Assembly: GCA_903873355.1 (NCBI GenBank)
Contig: CAIQOG010000097.1
Location: 1-6,431, forward strand
DNA from: an uncultured Bacteroidales bacterium
Lineage (GTDB): Bacteria > Bacteroidota > Bacteroidia > Bacteroidales > Paludibacteraceae
Length of the DNA: 6,431 nucleotides
Direction of reading: 5' to 3'
The notes under the pieces were generated by a model. It made no database searches. It was given only the letters and a program-made list of their open reading frames with translations, and was not told where the DNA came from. Positions 5,250 to 6,431 of this stretch are shown here, piece after piece; the first letter of the stretch is position 1; each line of letters opens with the position of its first letter. The position numbers were made by a program, and so were the translations under genes.

Positions 5250-6143
5250 TCAGCACTTGATATTTAATTCGTTCAGCACTACCCGTATTTTCTCGTAGGT
5301 TTTAATGGTATTCGGCACAAGTGGTAAGCGTAATTTATTTTCAATCAGCCCCATAACAGCCAGCATACTTTTTACTCCTGCCGGATTTCCTTCCACAAAA
5401 AGCAATTCAATCAATTCGGTAAAGCGGTGATGAATTTGTCGTGAACTGGCATAATCACCCTCAAGAGCCAACCGTACCATCCGGCTGAATTCCTTTGGAA
5501 AAGCATTGCCAATAACTGAAATAACTCCCACTGCACCAAGCGTAATCAATGGAAAAGTAATGCCGTCATCGCCTGAAATTACCATGAAATCTTTTGGCTT
5601 ATTTTTAATAATATCATCGATTTGAGTAAAATTACCGGAAGCTTCCTTTACCGCACAAATATTACGAAATTCTTTAGCCAAACGCAAGGTTGTATCGGCA
5701 GTCATATTAACGCCGGTGCGTCCAGGAACATTATATAAAATCACAGGTAGCGGACTTGCTTTGGCAATAGCAGCATAATGCTGATAAAGTCCTTCCTGAG
5801 AAGGTTTGTTGTAATATGGAGTTACAGACAAAATAGCATCAATACCTGTAAAATCTGATTTCTGTAATTTTTCAACAACCGCTCTGGTATTGTTTCCACC
5901 AACGCCAAGAACTACAGGCAATCTTCCATTATTACATTGTATTATGAAAGATGTAATTTCTTCTTTTTCTTCTTCGGTAAGTGTAGGCGTCTCGGCAGTT
6001 GTGCCACAAACTACTAAATAATCTGTGCCACTTTTAATTTGAAGTTCAACTACACGAGCCAACGCATCAAAGTCTATTGATTCATCACTTTTGAATGGTG
6101 TTATCAACGCAACGCCCATTCCTTTTAATCTGCTATTAATCAT
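5250..6143 (-). CDS. dapA: 4-hydroxy-tetrahydrodipicolinate synthase
   Basis: The enzyme condenses pyruvate with L-aspartate semialdehyde, the first committed step toward diaminopimelate and lysine, in the cytoplasm. The protein has 297 residues, against 292 in E. coli, and covers the full (beta/alpha)8 barrel. All the active-site residues can be placed: T48 and T49 in GTTAE, Y111 in TPYYNKP, Y137 and R142 in YNVPGRTG, and the Schiff-base lysine K166 in VKEASG, followed by GDDG and the ISVIGN block. These distinguish it from related N-acetylneuraminate lyases, in which the second catalytic region differs. The ATG at 6143 begins MINSRLKGMGVALITPF, the expected N-terminus. It is convergent with the amidotransferase gene and shares its terminator hairpin. 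A TACTTTTG -7 element lies upstream, so it may be transcribed separately from the partial gene 35 bases before it. Confidence 0.97.
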   Translation of the reverse strand: MINSRLKGMGVALITPFKSDESIDFDALARVVELQIKSGTDYLVVCGTTAETPTLTEEEKEEITSFIIQCNNGRLPVVLGVGGNNTRAVVEKLQKSDFTGIDAILSVTPYYNKPSQEGLYQHYAAIAKASPLPVILYNVPGRTGVNMTADTTLRLAKEFRNICAVKEASGNFTQIDDIIKNKPKDFMVISGDDGITFPLITLGAVGVISVIGNAFPKEFSRMVRLALEGDYASSRQIHHRFTELIELLFVEGNPAGVKSMLAVMGLIENKLRLPLVPNTIKTYEKIRVVLNELNIKC

Positions 6144-6165
6144 CTGATAAATTACAATTCGGGTG

Positions 6166-6173
6166 CAAAAGTA
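6166..6173 (-). promoter_or_regulatory. Possible dapA promoter, -7 element TACTTTTG
   Basis: The minus strand matches TAnnTTTG here, 22 bases before the dapA start codon. Initiation a few bases downstream would leave a leader of about 15-18 bases. No TTTG is found at the -33 distance, so the promoter may be weak, and readthrough from the upstream gene is also possible. Confidence 0.45.
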
Positions 6174-6178
6174 CAGTT

Positions 6179-6431
6179 TTAATCTTTAGATTGTATACTT
6201 TTGAGGTAAAAAATTACTTGATTGTAAATGAAAGTTTCGTCAACCGGATGTTCGAAAGGTACATCGGGATCAGAATTTTCAGGAGGGGTCATTATGCCTT
6301 CAAGATCCAACACAAAATCGTAGATATTAAAATCTGTTTTGTGGATACCAACTTTAAAACTTGCGTGAGCATAAACAGCAAGGTAAAGTGTTATTAAATA
6401 AGGCTTTACGGTCAAATCAATCAATAAATCA
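6179..6431 (-). CDS. C-terminal part of an unrecognised protein (5' end outside window)
   Basis: The frame is open from the right edge to the TAA at 6179-6181, giving about 83 residues. I do not recognise the family. The visible part contains LITLYLAVYAHASFKVG, then the acidic, proline-bearing stretch DLEGIMTPPENSDPDVPFEHP, and ends YNQVIFYLKSIQSKD. A TTG at 6424 could be read as a start, but codons upstream remain open (GAT, TTA) to the window edge, so a truncated longer gene is more likely. No transmembrane helix or catalytic motif is evident. It lies 35 bases upstream of dapA on the same strand, so co-transcription is possible. Confidence 0.6.
   Translation of the reverse strand, partial: DLLIDLTVKPYLITLYLAVYAHASFKVGIHKTDFNIYDFVLDLEGIMTPPENSDPDVPFEHPVDETFIYNQVIFYLKSIQSKD

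Noticed and set aside
6196..6203. TACTTTTG on the plus strand, pointing into the right-hand gene as an antisense promoter
   Set aside because: There is no -33 element at the right spacing and no gene on that strand. The match is explained by the codons of the partial protein's C-terminus.
6424..6424. TTG at 6424 as the true start of an 81-residue protein
   Set aside because: The frame stays open upstream to the window edge and no promoter or leader can be seen there, so a gene truncated by the window is simpler.
1..6431. tRNA, rRNA, CRISPR or insertion-sequence content
   Set aside because: No cloverleaf, rRNA-like stretch, regularly spaced long repeats, transposase or terminal inverted repeats were found. 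The tandem repeats present are short-period and without spacers.

Overview
The window looks like chromosomal DNA from a member of the Bacteroidota, probably the order Bacteroidales. Starts lack a Shine-Dalgarno sequence and sit behind A/T-rich leaders. Three gene starts are preceded by the Bacteroidota -7 element TAnnTTTG, one of them with a correctly spaced TTTG -33 element. The protein sequences (MutS2, MazG, DapA, and a permease with an LLIPASxxEK-type motif) also fit this phylum. This assignment comes from reading the sequence, not from a database search.

Layout. Bases 1-1496 (minus strand) hold the first ~498 codons of mutS2; its C-terminal part lies outside the window. Bases 1549-2349 (minus) hold a complete mazG. 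Both genes are bordered by short-period tandem repeats of three kinds: 7-base units in front of mutS2, 8-base units running across the mazG stop codon, and AT-rich 12-14-base units in the mazG leader. A 241-base divergent region (2350-2590) carries the promoters of mazG and of a plus-strand operon, plus a perfect inverted repeat.

The plus-strand operon (2591-5211) has four closely spaced genes: an ABC ATPase, a six-helix membrane partner, a 65-residue single-helix protein and a stand-alone class I glutamine amidotransferase. It ends in a hairpin that overlaps the last codons and probably serves as a terminator in both directions. The first three genes look clearly more AT-rich than their neighbours. 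The ATPase and membrane protein form a plausible ABC-2/YtrB-like exporter of unknown substrate. The link to the small protein and the amidotransferase rests only on position.

Convergent to this operon is dapA (5250-6143, minus; lysine and cell-wall diaminopimelate synthesis). Upstream of dapA is the C-terminal end of an unrecognised protein that runs off the right edge. The mutS2, mazG and dapA genes are ordinary housekeeping genes. The least explained parts are the four-gene operon, its divergent control region and the three families of short repeats. I found no RNA gene, CRISPR array, insertion sequence or recognisable defence system.
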